Positions 17,971 to 26,843 of a stretch of DNA of 37,578 nucleotides are shown here, piece after piece; position 1 is the stretch's first letter; each line of letters starts with the position of its first letter. The notes under the pieces are model-generated. The model saw only the letters and a program-made list of their open reading frames with translations. It had not been told where the DNA came from and ran no database searches. The stretch lies in NCBI GenBank assembly GCA_945828295.1, contig CALZQV010000004.1, forward strand, positions 1-37,578. The letters are read 5' to 3'. The stretch comes from an uncultured Prevotellaceae bacterium. GTDB lineage: Bacteria > Bacteroidota > Bacteroidia > Bacteroidales > Bacteroidaceae. The position numbers were made by a program, and so were the translations under genes.

Positions 17971-19423
17971 ATCTCCTACCATTTCCTTTTTTGTAGTCAC
18001 GGGGCTTTAAGTCACGCCCACCTTTCTTAAAGCCACCCGACTTGCGACCATCACGGTCGAAACGGCGTGGACGTTCGTCACCATCGAAGCGGCGTGGGCG
18101 TCCATCACGGTCAGCCCGGCGAGGACGGTCTTCGCGGTCGAAACGACGAGGGCGTTCCGTGCGTGCCTTGAACTCTTCGTCACTCTCATCCAGTCCTTGC
18201 TTAAAGGCCCGTCTTTCCTTGAACCGGCGCTTCTGCGCCATCTGACGGCGGTCGGCCTCGCTCTTAATCTGCCGTCCCTCGCTTCGCACCTCGTTATAAC
18301 GGCCACTGAACATCTGGTACTTGCGTAGCTCGCACTCCAGACTGCCATTGTAGAGGGGCACCTTCAACGATGACTTCAGACCTATCGCATCGAAGCATTC
18401 CTCACGATAACTGAGCACCCAGGCCTCATTGTCGACAAACTGATGCTTAAACTGTCCGCCAATCATCTTATATAGGCCCAGCAGGTCTTCGGGCTTGATG
18501 CGCTCGCCATAAGGCGGGTTCGTAACAATGATGCTCTTCTCGGCGGGTTGAGTAAAGTCCTTGAAGTCCTGGAACTCGATTGTAATATCGTTCGTCAGGC
18601 CGGCAGCCTTCACGTTTTGTCCGGCTATGGCCACCGCCGCACGGTTGTTGTCATAGCCATAGGCATGGTGCAAGAACTCGCGCTCCTGCGAGTCGTCGTT
18701 GTAAATCTTGTCAAACAGTTCGGCATCGAAATCGGCCCAACGCTCGAATGCAAAGCTCTTGCGGAACACGCCGGGGGCGATATTGCGAGATATCAGCGTT
18801 GCCTCAATGGGCAGTGTGCCGCTTCCGCACATGGGGTCGATAAAGTCGGCCTCGCCGCGCCAACCAGTCATCAGGATGATACCAGCCGCAAGCACTTCAT
18901 TCAATGGTGCCTCAACGGCCTCTTGCCTGTAACCTCGGCGATGAAGACTCTCTCCTGACGAGTCAAGGCTCAACGTGCAATCGTACTCGGCAATGTGCAT
19001 ATTGAGTTGTATGTCGGGGTTGCTCACACGTATGTTAGGGCGATTGCCCGTATTCTCGCGGAACTGGTCGACAATGGCATCCTTCACCTTGTAGGCCACG
19101 AACTTTGAATGGCGGAACTCGGTGCTATAAACCACACTATCCACGGCAAAGGTTGTGTCGTTCGACAGGTACTGCGTCCAATCGATAGCTTTCACGGCCT
19201 CGTAGACCTCATCTGCACTGGTAGCACGAAAATGCTTAATAGGCTTCAGCACACGGATGGCCGTGCGCAGACAGAAATTACTGCGATACAGCATTTCCTG
19301 GTCGCCGGTGTACGACACCATGCGTCGACCAATCTTTATATTGTTGGCACCCAATTGTGTCAGTTCCTCGGCCAACACATTCTCAAGACCCTGGAAGGTC
19401 TTGGCTATCATTTCAAATTCCAT
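17960..19423 (-). CDS. THUMP-domain class I RNA methyltransferase (RlmL/RlmK-like), with Arg-rich repeat tail
   Basis: A 487-residue protein. Residues 1-160 hold a ferredoxin-like and THUMP RNA-binding region (FEMIAKTFQGLENVLAEEL). The methyltransferase part has the SAM motif DPMCGSGTLPIEA and the catalytic NPPYGERI motif typical of N2-guanine methylation, as in E. coli RlmL (m2G2445 of 23S rRNA). The exact target site here is inferred. After about residue 390 a basic tail appears, with PRRFDRD-like repeats at about 424-460 and a Gly/Lys-rich end. Similar tails serve RNA binding in other proteins. It follows cysE by 33 bases and overlaps the S9 peptidase start. Confidence 0.92.
   Translation of the reverse strand: MEFEMIAKTFQGLENVLAEELTQLGANNIKIGRRMVSYTGDQEMLYRSNFCLRTAIRVLKPIKHFRATSADEVYEAVKAIDWTQYLSNDTTFAVDSVVYSTEFRHSKFVAYKVKDAIVDQFRENTGNRPNIRVSNPDIQLNMHIAEYDCTLSLDSSGESLHRRGYRQEAVEAPLNEVLAAGIILMTGWRGEADFIDPMCGSGTLPIEATLISRNIAPGVFRKSFAFERWADFDAELFDKIYNDDSQEREFLHHAYGYDNNRAAVAIAGQNVKAAGLTNDITIEFQDFKDFTQPAEKSIIVTNPPYGERIKPEDLLGLYKMIGGQFKHQFVDNEAWVLSYREECFDAIGLKSSLKVPLYNGSLECELRKYQMFSGRYNEVRSEGRQIKSEADRRQMAQKRRFKERRAFKQGLDESDEEFKARTERPRRFDREDRPRRADRDGRPRRFDGDERPRRFDRDGRKSGGFKKGGRDLKPRDYKKGNGRRYED
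18043..18154 (-). repeat. 27-bp coding repeat for PRRFDxDxR units
   Basis: Four imperfect copies encode 9-residue units (RPRRFDRED, RPRRADRDG, RPRRFDGDE, RPRRFDRDG) in the tail of the RNA methyltransferase. The DNA units are alike enough to permit slippage in steps of nine codons without a frame change. Confidence 0.8.
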
Positions 19424-19456
19424 TTATACTATTTATTCTTTAATCCATATTATAAC

Positions 19457-20383
19457 TTACAGCCCACCGAAGTCCTCAGGACGTACGATGGCGCTCTTCC
19501 TTTTTTTCGCCTGTACCAAATGTTCGCCGGGCTTGGTACTTTCGGTCACCCACAGGTTACCGCCCACCACAGTGTCACGTGCGATGGTGATACGTCCCAG
19601 TATCGTTGCATTACTGTAGACTATGACATTGTCCTCCAATATAGGGTGACGGGGGATGCCTTTGATGGGATTTCCATGTTCGTCGAGCGGGAAGCTCTTA
19701 GCGCCCAGCGTTACGCCTTGATAAAGCTTGACATTATTTCCGATAATACAGGTGGCACCTATCACGACACCCGTTCCATGGTCGATAGTGAAGTGGTGGC
19801 CAATAGAGGCTTCGGGGTGAATGTCGATACCCGTTTCGCTATGTGCCATCTCCGTAATGATACGCGGGATAAGAGGCACGCCCAGCTTCACCAGCTCATG
19901 AGCGATACGATAGTTCGACATAGCCTTTATCACCGGATAACAGCTAATAATCTCACCGCGATTAGTAGCGGCAGGGTCGCCGTTGTAGGCTGCCTCAATA
20001 TCCGTTGACAGGACTTGGCGTATCTCAGGCAACTTCGCTATAAATTCAGCCGCAAGACGCTGTCCCTTTTCCACGGGGCACACGGGCTCATCCTTGCTCT
20101 GGACAAAGCATAAGCCTGCCATAATCTGTTCGGAAAGCAACTGGTAGAGTCGCTCAACGTTCACACCGATGTGGAAACGCAGTGTCTGACTGTTTAAATT
20201 TGAATTACCATAAAATCCGGGGAGAAGAATGGCGCGGCACAAGTCGATAATCTCTTGCAACGCAGGGCCCGAAGGCAATGGCGCACCATCACGATGCTCA
20301 TGGAACAAACCTTGCATGGAATTGGTATCCGACAATTCCGCTATTGTAGTTCCGAGCAATTGGTTTAGGTCCTTAACACCCAT
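19457..20383 (-). CDS. cysE: Serine O-acetyltransferase
   Basis: A 308-residue enzyme that acetylates serine with acetyl-CoA, first step of cysteine synthesis. A helical N-terminal half precedes the left-handed beta-helix of hexapeptide repeats (HPEASIGHHFTIDHGTGVVI), which holds the catalytic DHGTGVVIG histidine, and the segment NNVKLYQGVTLGAKSF. This is the long form common in Bacteroidetes. The frame continues upstream to 20437, but ATG 20383 (MGVKDLNQ) lies after the -7 box at 20415-20422 and fits family starts. It is the first gene of a run of eight - strand genes. Confidence 0.94.
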   Translation of the reverse strand: MGVKDLNQLLGTTIAELSDTNSMQGLFHEHRDGAPLPSGPALQEIIDLCRAILLPGFYGNSNLNSQTLRFHIGVNVERLYQLLSEQIMAGLCFVQSKDEPVCPVEKGQRLAAEFIAKLPEIRQVLSTDIEAAYNGDPAATNRGEIISCYPVIKAMSNYRIAHELVKLGVPLIPRIITEMAHSETGIDIHPEASIGHHFTIDHGTGVVIGATCIIGNNVKLYQGVTLGAKSFPLDEHGNPIKGIPRHPILEDNVIVYSNATILGRITIARDTVVGGNLWVTESTKPGEHLVQAKKRKSAIVRPEDFGGL

Positions 20384-20414
20384 ACTATTGTTGTGCAAAA
20401 AAATAATTATGGCA

Positions 20415-20422
20415 CAAAGGTA
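20415..20422 (-). promoter_or_regulatory. -7 box before cysE
   Basis: TACCTTTG on the - strand matches TAnnTTTG and lies about 31 bases before ATG 20383, downstream of the BspA-gene terminator. No clear TTTG at the usual distance. Confidence 0.6.
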
Positions 20423-20520
20423 GTGAAAAACGCTCAATGCCGGAAATAAATATCTTTATTTTTTGACCATCGGCAACAGACCGGCAGAGAAAGGCTTACG
20501 ATATGTCACCCAACAAAAAG

Positions 20521-20554
20521 AAGAGCAGTGGAGAATTGCTTCCCCACTGCTCTT
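20521..20554 (-). terminator. Intrinsic terminator after the BspA-like gene
   Basis: AAGAGCAGTGG (20521-20531) pairs with 20544-20554; three more pairs form beyond one mismatch, closing on TTGC. On the - strand it is followed by TTCTTTTTG. It lies about 25 bases past the BspA-like stop codon. Confidence 0.92.
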
Positions 20555-20576
20555 TTATAGTTTGGTCTTGGGTTAG

Positions 20577-23500
20577 TTACCGAAGTACCTTCTTTGTAGT
20601 ACCGTCCTGATAGCGGATGATGCTTATACCCTTGGCCTGACGTGACAGCTGACGACCGTCAATGCCATAGATGCGCTGCTGACCATTGGTCTGCGAATCG
20701 ATGCCACTTACAGCCGTTACCTCATCGGGCAGAGCAACGATACGAGCGAACTTGCTCCATACGGGGGCGGTGCGATAGGACTCAACGGAAGTTGCAGGAA
20801 CATACAGTGTGGCCTTCTCGATGGTTGCCTGGTCGAAGCTGTTGTCTGTTTCGGGAACATTCTCGGCATAGCAGTATACAGCATTCAGACTCTTACAGCC
20901 TTCGAAAGCAAACGCGCCAATCTCGTTCACTGTGCTTGGCAACGAAAGCGTAGTTGCTGATGCACAACCGCCAAAGGCGTGGTAGCCAATGTAAGTTATA
21001 CCTTCAGGAACATTAATGGTAGCCAGTTCTGTGCAGTAGCAGAAGGCGCCATCGCCCAGTGTGTCAACACTCTCGGGAATTTCCACAGCAGTCAATCCCG
21101 TGCAGTAAGAGAATGCATAGTTGCCTATCTTTTCGACAGATGTGGGGATAGACACGGACTTCATCGCCTCGAAGCCGCAGAAGGCATAATCTGAAATGGA
21201 TGTCACGCTGGAGGGAATGGCAAGGTCGGTAACCTCTGTTCCGCCAATGAACAGGCGATGAACCAGCGAGATGGGGTTAGCAGCGGGATCGCCGAACTGC
21301 ATTTCACACAGACTCTGGATATCAGCGAAATTGGCTTTTTTGAGAGCCTCGCAACCATAGAAAGCGTTAGCCGCGATGGTATCAACACTTGCAGGTATCT
21401 CCACATTTGCCAAGGAGGTGCAATTGTAGAAAGCGCCCTTGCCCACAACACTTATACCTGTACCCAGGTTGGCAGATGCGAGGGCCGAGCAATTACTAAA
21501 TACCTCCTGGCCAATCTTCTGTATCGTGTTGGGCAGGGTAACCGAAGCCAGTTGGCTGCATCCACGGAATGCATTATCGTCAATCGTGGTCACGCCCTCC
21601 GAAAGTTGCAGGGAGGCAAGGCTGGAACATCCGTCAAAGGCATATTTGCCAACAGCAGTCGTGGTAGAAGGAACTGAAAGGGCAGCCAGTGCCGAGCACC
21701 CCTGGAAGGCATAATCACCAACCGTTGCCGTTCCGACACCCAACGTGAGGGACGAAAGCTGGCCGCAGTTAGCAAAAGCATAATTATTCAGGGTGGCGGC
21801 AGATGTGTTCACGGTCTGCAAGGTCTCACATCCGTAGAAGGCCTTTGATGCCACGCGGGTAACGCTTGCGGGTATTGTGACTTCCGTCAGAGCGCCGCAG
21901 CCCGCAAAAGCACGTTCACCGATTTCGGTGAGGGCATTACCCAAGTTGAGGGTTGTGAGGGCATTGCATGATGCGAATGAAGACTCAGCTAACTTAGCGG
22001 CGGCATTATTGATGGTTACGCTCTGCAGCGACTCACAGCCGTAGAAGGCAGCGGTTCCCACCTCGGTAATTGTACTTGGCAATGTGATGGTAGCGAGCTT
22101 TGAGCAACCACGGAATACATAATTACCAATGGCCTTAACGCCCTCCTGAATGGTCACGTTCTGCAGGTTCGTGCAGACGGCAAACGAAGAGTTACCCACG
22201 CGCTCCAAGGCCGTGGGAAGCGTAATAGCGGAGAGTGATTCGCAGTTAGAGAATACCATCGTGCCCATGCTCTTCAACGTGCTGGGCAGGGTTACGTTCT
22301 TAAGCTTGGTGCATGCAAAGAACACTGCATTACCAATGGTCATTGCACCTTCACCCAAGGTGACGGTCTCCAAATTGCTGCATCCGTTGAATACATAGTT
22401 GTCCAACTTTGCCGTACCAGGCAGGGTTATGGAAGTGAGGCTGGTGCAACCATCAAAGCTGTTATCACTGATGAGCGTCACGGCGTTACCAAGGTCAACA
22501 TTGACGAGCGATGCGCAATCCTTAAAGACGCCCTTGTTGATTTTAGCTGCGGCATTGTCGATGCTAAATGTAGTCAGCGCACCACAACGCGTGAAGGCAG
22601 AGTCCTTGATTTCCTCCAAAGAGGCCGGCAGGGCGATACCCGTCAGGCTGGAGTTGTCCATAAAAGCACTCTTTTCAATTGTCTTAACAGTGGAAGGGAG
22701 AGTAATGGTGGCAAGACTGGTACAGCCCTCAAACATTGAGGAACCAACGGTTTCTATGCCATCACCGATGATAAGGTTCGTCAACGACGTACATCCGGCA
22801 AACAACGAGCTACCGGGCTTCTTACTTCCGGGGATAGTGGCAGTAGTAAGGCTGGTACAACCTGCAAAAGCTTCATTACCCAAAGTGGTAACGCTATTGG
22901 GAACAACCACAGTAATCAGACTGGTACAATCCTTAAAGGCTGATTTGTCAATTTTCGTCAAGGCGTCACTAAAGGTAACTGATTTCAGGCTGGTGCAGCC
23001 CGAGAAGGCAGCCTCATTGATACTCTTCACCTTCACTCCCATCGTCACTTCCTCAATGCTCGCACAGCCGGCAAAGGCCATCTTACCGATCTCAGTCAGA
23101 TTCTCCGACAGGGTAAGTGTCTTGATGCCACGGCAATCATAGAATGTGCCGATTGCAGTTTTTGTGACGCCACTGGGAATTGTGATTGTCTCCAGGGCTG
23201 CACAGTGTGCAAAAGCAGAGTCGCCCAGGGTCTTCAGTGCATCGGGCAAATCAGTTCCAGCTAAGGCTTCGCATCCGAGGAAAGCGTTCTTACTGATGGT
23301 TGTCACGGTGCTGGGAATGTTTGCCGAAGACATGAGTTTGCAACCCGAGAATGCGCCCTCGCCAATGGTCTTCAGGGCATCAGGCAACACTGCACTACGC
23401 ATATTGGAGCAGCGCAAAAAAGAATTCTTGGCAATAGACTCCACCGTGCCGGCAATCTCAATCTTGGTCAGGCTCGCACAAGCCTGGCAGACGCCTTCGC

Positions 23501-24068
23501 CCAACGACGTCAGCGTGCTTGGCAAATTGAGCACACGCATTTCCGTATTGCCATTAAAGGCGTTCTTACCGATTGTCGTCACGCCCTCGGGAACATCAAT
23601 ACGAGTAATTGCAGCGCATCCCGTGAAGGCCGCCTCTCCGATGGTTTTCAACGAACTGGGCAACGTCAGGACCTTCAGCTTTTTACAGTCCTTGCAAACG
23701 TTTTTGCCCATATCGGTGACACCCTCGGGGATGTATAACGAATCAACCGACGAGCAGCCATTGAAGGCGCCCTCGCCAATGGTTGAAATCGTCGACGGGA
23801 GAGTAACCTTTCTCAAATTCACACACGATTGGAATGCATTTTTCGCAACAGACGTTACGGTGCAAAGCACTCCAGCCTTTGTGCGGACAGTGTCGGACAC
23901 GACAATGTTTCCCGAGTACTTACCGGAGGCGCGTGAAACCACAGAAGCTTTCGTTCCCTCACAAATGTACCTGACATTGTTCACTTCGACAGTGTCCTTT
24001 TCCTGGGCTACTGCATGGGAATTCCACGCTGCCAAGAAAAGCGGCAATAAAAGTAAAACTTTTTGCAT
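20577..24068 (-). CDS. BspA-like leucine-rich repeat surface protein with type IX-like sorting tail
   Basis: A 1163-residue exported protein. Residues 1-22 are a signal peptide (MQKVLLLLPLFLAAWNSHAVA). From about residue 65 to 1090 the chain is nearly all 23-residue LRR_5 (BspA/Treponema) repeats, of the type LPSTLKTIGEGAFSGCxSL, about 44 by length. The last 45 residues (IYGIDGRQL, GISIIRYQDGT, KKVLR) look like a type IX secretion C-terminal sorting domain with its short beta-strands and basic end. Proteins of this family sit on the surface and bind host proteins or other bacteria; a ligand cannot be read here. It has its own promoter and terminator, so it is a single-gene unit. No type IX machinery genes occur in the window. 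Confidence 0.93.
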   Translation of the reverse strand: MQKVLLLLPLFLAAWNSHAVAQEKDTVEVNNVRYICEGTKASVVSRASGKYSGNIVVSDTVRTKAGVLCTVTSVAKNAFQSCVNLRKVTLPSTISTIGEGAFNGCSSVDSLYIPEGVTDMGKNVCKDCKKLKVLTLPSSLKTIGEAAFTGCAAITRIDVPEGVTTIGKNAFNGNTEMRVLNLPSTLTSLGEGVCQACASLTKIEIAGTVESIAKNSFLRCSNMRSAVLPDALKTIGEGAFSGCKLMSSANIPSTVTTISKNAFLGCEALAGTDLPDALKTLGDSAFAHCAALETITIPSGVTKTAIGTFYDCRGIKTLTLSENLTEIGKMAFAGCASIEEVTMGVKVKSINEAAFSGCTSLKSVTFSDALTKIDKSAFKDCTSLITVVVPNSVTTLGNEAFAGCTSLTTATIPGSKKPGSSLFAGCTSLTNLIIGDGIETVGSSMFEGCTSLATITLPSTVKTIEKSAFMDNSSLTGIALPASLEEIKDSAFTRCGALTTFSIDNAAAKINKGVFKDCASLVNVDLGNAVTLISDNSFDGCTSLTSITLPGTAKLDNYVFNGCSNLETVTLGEGAMTIGNAVFFACTKLKNVTLPSTLKSMGTMVFSNCESLSAITLPTALERVGNSSFAVCTNLQNVTIQEGVKAIGNYVFRGCSKLATITLPSTITEVGTAAFYGCESLQSVTINNAAAKLAESSFASCNALTTLNLGNALTEIGERAFAGCGALTEVTIPASVTRVASKAFYGCETLQTVNTSAATLNNYAFANCGQLSSLTLGVGTATVGDYAFQGCSALAALSVPSTTTAVGKYAFDGCSSLASLQLSEGVTTIDDNAFRGCSQLASVTLPNTIQKIGQEVFSNCSALASANLGTGISVVGKGAFYNCTSLANVEIPASVDTIAANAFYGCEALKKANFADIQSLCEMQFGDPAANPISLVHRLFIGGTEVTDLAIPSSVTSISDYAFCGFEAMKSVSIPTSVEKIGNYAFSYCTGLTAVEIPESVDTLGDGAFCYCTELATINVPEGITYIGYHAFGGCASATTLSLPSTVNEIGAFAFEGCKSLNAVYCYAENVPETDNSFDQATIEKATLYVPATSVESYRTAPVWSKFARIVALPDEVTAVSGIDSQTNGQQRIYGIDGRQLSRQAKGISIIRYQDGTTKKVLR

Positions 24069-24108
24069 GATGGTATTAAATTTATATTATTTCAGCACAT
24101 AATCGAGG

Positions 24109-24139
24109 TAAAATTACGAATAAAATCCTTATCCGCAAA
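24109..24139 (-). promoter_or_regulatory. Promoter of the BspA-like gene
   Basis: TTTG (24139-24136), 19 bases, then TAATTTTA (24116-24109) on the - strand. The -33 box is exact and the -7 box differs from TAnnTTTG at the last base. The leader to ATG 24068 is about 35-40 bases and AT-rich. Confidence 0.6.
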
Positions 24140-24162
24140 AAATTGACGCGAAAAAAGTACAA

Positions 24163-24813
24163 TTACAAATAAGGATTACCGTAACGTTCTTCGCCAATAG
24201 TTGTCGAAGGACCGTGCCCGGGATATACCACGACATCGTCGGGAAGCGTGAGCACGCGGGAGCGGATAGATTGTATTTCCTGCTCCGTATTGCCACCCAA
24301 GTGATCTGTCCGCCCGATACTGCCTTGGAACAACGTATCACCGCTGAACAGCACCCCCTCTGACGCTTGATAGAACATGATGCAACCAGGCGTATGACCC
24401 GGAGTATGGATAACCCGGAACGTTGTATTTCCAAATGTTATTTCTTCATTATCATCGAGATAACGCAGGACGGGAACCAACACCGTGGGGATATCCTTAT
24501 GAAACAGTAGTCGGACCATCTGCGGTGCATCCTCGTATATCTCACGCTCCCCCCTGTGGCACAACGGCTGTAAACCATAGTTATGATACAGGAACGACAG
24601 TCCCCATATATGGTCGAAATGCATGTGAGTCTGCAGGGCCATACGGGGCGTCAGTTGATTGTCCTTGATGAATTGGGCAATCTTTTCCTCTTTGTCCGCG
24701 CCCAGGGCTCCGCAGTCGATGATGGCACACTCACGAGTATCGTCCCACACGAGATAACAGTTCTCGCCTATGGGATTGGTTACGAAGCGTTTGATATTCA
24801 GTTGACCTTTCAT
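24163..24813 (-). CDS. MBL-fold metallo-hydrolase (glyoxalase II-like)
   Basis: About 216 residues. The zinc-binding motif THMHFDH lies at residues 62-68, and further ligands are in HTPGHTPGC, FSGDTLFQGSIGR and the final PGHGPSTTIGEE, so all metal positions seem kept. This pattern is that of glyoxalase II-type hydrolases acting on thioesters such as hydroxyacyl-glutathione; many bacterial members have other thiol substrates and the one here is unknown. A GTG at 24819 is also in frame, but ATG 24813 starts the family-like MKGQLNIKRFVTNPIGENCY and lies two bases past the rsmG stop. It is the last gene of nhaC-rsmG-MBL. Confidence 0.9.
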   Translation of the reverse strand: MKGQLNIKRFVTNPIGENCYLVWDDTRECAIIDCGALGADKEEKIAQFIKDNQLTPRMALQTHMHFDHIWGLSFLYHNYGLQPLCHRGEREIYEDAPQMVRLLFHKDIPTVLVPVLRYLDDNEEITFGNTTFRVIHTPGHTPGCIMFYQASEGVLFSGDTLFQGSIGRTDHLGGNTEQEIQSIRSRVLTLPDDVVVYPGHGPSTTIGEERYGNPYL

Positions 24814-24815
24814 AA

Positions 24816-25436
24816 TCACAAGGGAAGATATACAATTTGCTTTGTTTCGAAATAAGGTTCGGTGAAATAGGATGCCACGGGCACTATTTCAACCTTATTC
24901 TTCATCGGGTAGGTCTCATGTTCCAGTTCGCCCCCCTTCAGGCAAATCAGCCCGTTGGGGAGGGCGCCTAATTGTTCTTTATCAATGTTTTTGCGGCATA
25001 TCTTCACCAAGTCGGACAGTGGCATAACGGCCCTCGACACAACATAGTGGAACTTGCCATGCTCCTCCTCTGCACGCTCCCAACAGGTGGTCACGTTCTT
25101 CAGGCCAAGGGCGCTTGCAACCTCCGTGCAGACGAGAATTTTTTTCTTCGTACTATCCACGAGATGGAACTGCACCTTTGGGAACATGATAGCCAAGGGA
25201 ATACCTGGGAAGCCTCCGCCCGTGCCCAAGTCCATCACACGGGCCTGCGGAAAGAAACTATAGTATTGGGCGATGGCCAAGGAATGAAGCACGTGGTGTT
25301 CGTAGAGGTTGTCGACATCCTTGCGCGATATGACATTGATTTTGGCATTCCAGTCGTGATACAGTTCATCCAACTTTTCGAACTGAGCCAGCTGCTGGTC
25401 TGAGATTCTGGGGAAGTATTTTTTGATTAGTTCCAT
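24816..25436 (-). CDS. rsmG: 16S rRNA (guanine527-N7)-methyltransferase
   Basis: A 206-residue enzyme that methylates G527 of 16S rRNA using SAM. The SAM motif VMDLGTGGGFPGIPLAI and the following HLVDSTKKKILV are clear, and the C-terminal ICLKGGEL segment matches the family. Loss of this gene gives low-level streptomycin resistance in other bacteria. ATG 25436 (MELIKKYFP) is chosen over a GTG two codons upstream at 25442, which would overlap the nhaC end at 25439. It is tightly packed between nhaC and the MBL gene, so cotranscription is likely. Confidence 0.95.
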   Translation of the reverse strand: MELIKKYFPRISDQQLAQFEKLDELYHDWNAKINVISRKDVDNLYEHHVLHSLAIAQYYSFFPQARVMDLGTGGGFPGIPLAIMFPKVQFHLVDSTKKKILVCTEVASALGLKNVTTCWERAEEEHGKFHYVVSRAVMPLSDLVKICRKNIDKEQLGALPNGLICLKGGELEHETYPMKNKVEIVPVASYFTEPYFETKQIVYLPL

Positions 25437-25438
25437 AT

Positions 25439-26752
25439 TCACTGTGAATAGACATTACGTGGGAAACGGAAGATGATGGCCATGAGCATGAGCAGTCCCA
25501 TGACAAACGGATAATAGAGATAGGGAATAATCTCGATGGGATTAAGCTCTGCCAACTTGCTGGCCATCAGCATCTGCGCCCCGTAGGGGATGACGCCCTG
25601 CGCAAAGCATGAAAAGGTGTCGAGGATGCTGGCCGTTCGGCGCGGGTCGATTCCGAAGCGCTCCGAAATCTCCTTTGAAAGGTTACCGACCGTCAGGATG
25701 GCAATGGTGTTGTTGGCCGTACAGAAATTAGTAAAGACGACAAGGCCTGCAATGCTGAGTTCGGCACCACGCTTGCCGGAAATCCGGCGTGTGAGACGCT
25801 GGAGAATATAGTCGATGCCGCCCAGGTAGCGGATGACACCCACCATGCCCGCTGCCATCAGCGTGACAATAATGAGCTCGCCCATGCCAAGGATGCCCTC
25901 CCCCATGGCCGTCAGCCACTGATAGAAGTCGTAACAGCCCCGCATCATGCCAATGACGCCCGTCGACAAGATGCCGAGCACGAGCACCATCATCACGTTC
26001 ATCCCAATCAGTGCCGTAAGCAGCACCAGCAGGTAAGGAAGCACAAGGACCCAGTCGACCTGCCGGTGAAACGATTCCACCTGAATCTCCATGCCCATCA
26101 TCACATACACCAACAGCACCACAATGGCGGCCGGAACCACGATGCGGGCATTCAGCCGGAACTTGTCGACCATACGGCAGCCCTGAGTCTGGGTGGCAAC
26201 AATGGTGGTGTCGGAGATGAACGACAGGTTGTCGCCGAAATAGGCACCTCCCACGACCACGGCCGTCGCCAGCGGTACAGAGAGCAAATCATCCCCCATT
26301 GACGAAACCTCCTGGGCAATGCCTGTGGCTATCGGGACGAGGGCCACGATGGTGCCCACGCTCGTGCCCACGCTCAGCGAAATGAAGCAGGCCGTGAGAA
26401 ACAGCCCTGCTAACAGCAATTGGGGAGGAAGGGTGGAAAGACACAGGTCGACCGTTGCCTGGATAGCGCCCATCTTTTCAGCCGAATAGGCAAATGCACC
26501 GGCCAGGATGAATATCCAGACCATCATGAGCAGGTTGGAATGCGCCGCACCTTTGGAGTAGACCTTGATACGCTCGTCAAGCGGCATGCCCTTCAGCAAC
26601 AGGATGGAATAAGCACTGGCCAACATAAAGGCTACCGTGATTGGCACACTGTAGAAATCGTGGGCCAACAAACTGAACACCATATAGAAGGCCAGAAACA
26701 CCAACAATGGCGACAGGGCTAACCATCCTCGAGAAGGCGGGAAATCACTCAT
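25439..26752 (-). CDS. nhaC: Na+/H+ antiporter, NhaC family
   Basis: A 437-residue inner-membrane protein with about eleven hydrophobic segments. Conserved segments of the NhaC/ArsB-like family are visible: SLSVGTSVGTIVALVPIATG, GGAYFGDNLSFISDTTIVA with its acidic membrane residues, and TNFCTANNTIAILTVG. It would exchange sodium for protons, although relatives also swap organic acids or amino acids, so the cargo is inferred. The frame is open up to 26830, but ATG 26752 fits the topology. A -7 box ends only seven bases before this ATG, so the mRNA may have almost no leader. Confidence 0.9.
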   Translation of the reverse strand: MSDFPPSRGWLALSPLLVFLAFYMVFSLLAHDFYSVPITVAFMLASAYSILLLKGMPLDERIKVYSKGAAHSNLLMMVWIFILAGAFAYSAEKMGAIQATVDLCLSTLPPQLLLAGLFLTACFISLSVGTSVGTIVALVPIATGIAQEVSSMGDDLLSVPLATAVVVGGAYFGDNLSFISDTTIVATQTQGCRMVDKFRLNARIVVPAAIVVLLVYVMMGMEIQVESFHRQVDWVLVLPYLLVLLTALIGMNVMMVLVLGILSTGVIGMMRGCYDFYQWLTAMGEGILGMGELIIVTLMAAGMVGVIRYLGGIDYILQRLTRRISGKRGAELSIAGLVVFTNFCTANNTIAILTVGNLSKEISERFGIDPRRTASILDTFSCFAQGVIPYGAQMLMASKLAELNPIEIIPYLYYPFVMGLLMLMAIIFRFPRNVYSQ

Positions 26753-26759
26753 TTGGCTA

Positions 26760-26767
26760 CAAAGATA
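26760..26767 (-). promoter_or_regulatory. -7 box almost touching the nhaC start
   Basis: TATCTTTG on the - strand, exact TAnnTTTG match. Seven bases separate it from ATG 26752. No TTTG at the normal distance upstream. Confidence 0.6.
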
Positions 26768-26810
26768 CAAAACTTTCGTAATCCTTGATTCGCAAATCAC
26801 AATTATTTTG

Positions 26811-26818
26811 TACCTTTG
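26811..26818 (+). promoter_or_regulatory. -7 box of the SemiSWEET gene
   Basis: TACCTTTG, exact TAnnTTTG match, 25 bases before ATG 26844. Back to back with the nhaC box within a 91-base divergent spacer. Confidence 0.62.
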
Positions 26819-26843
26819 TTTCGTCATCATACCTTTTATAATT

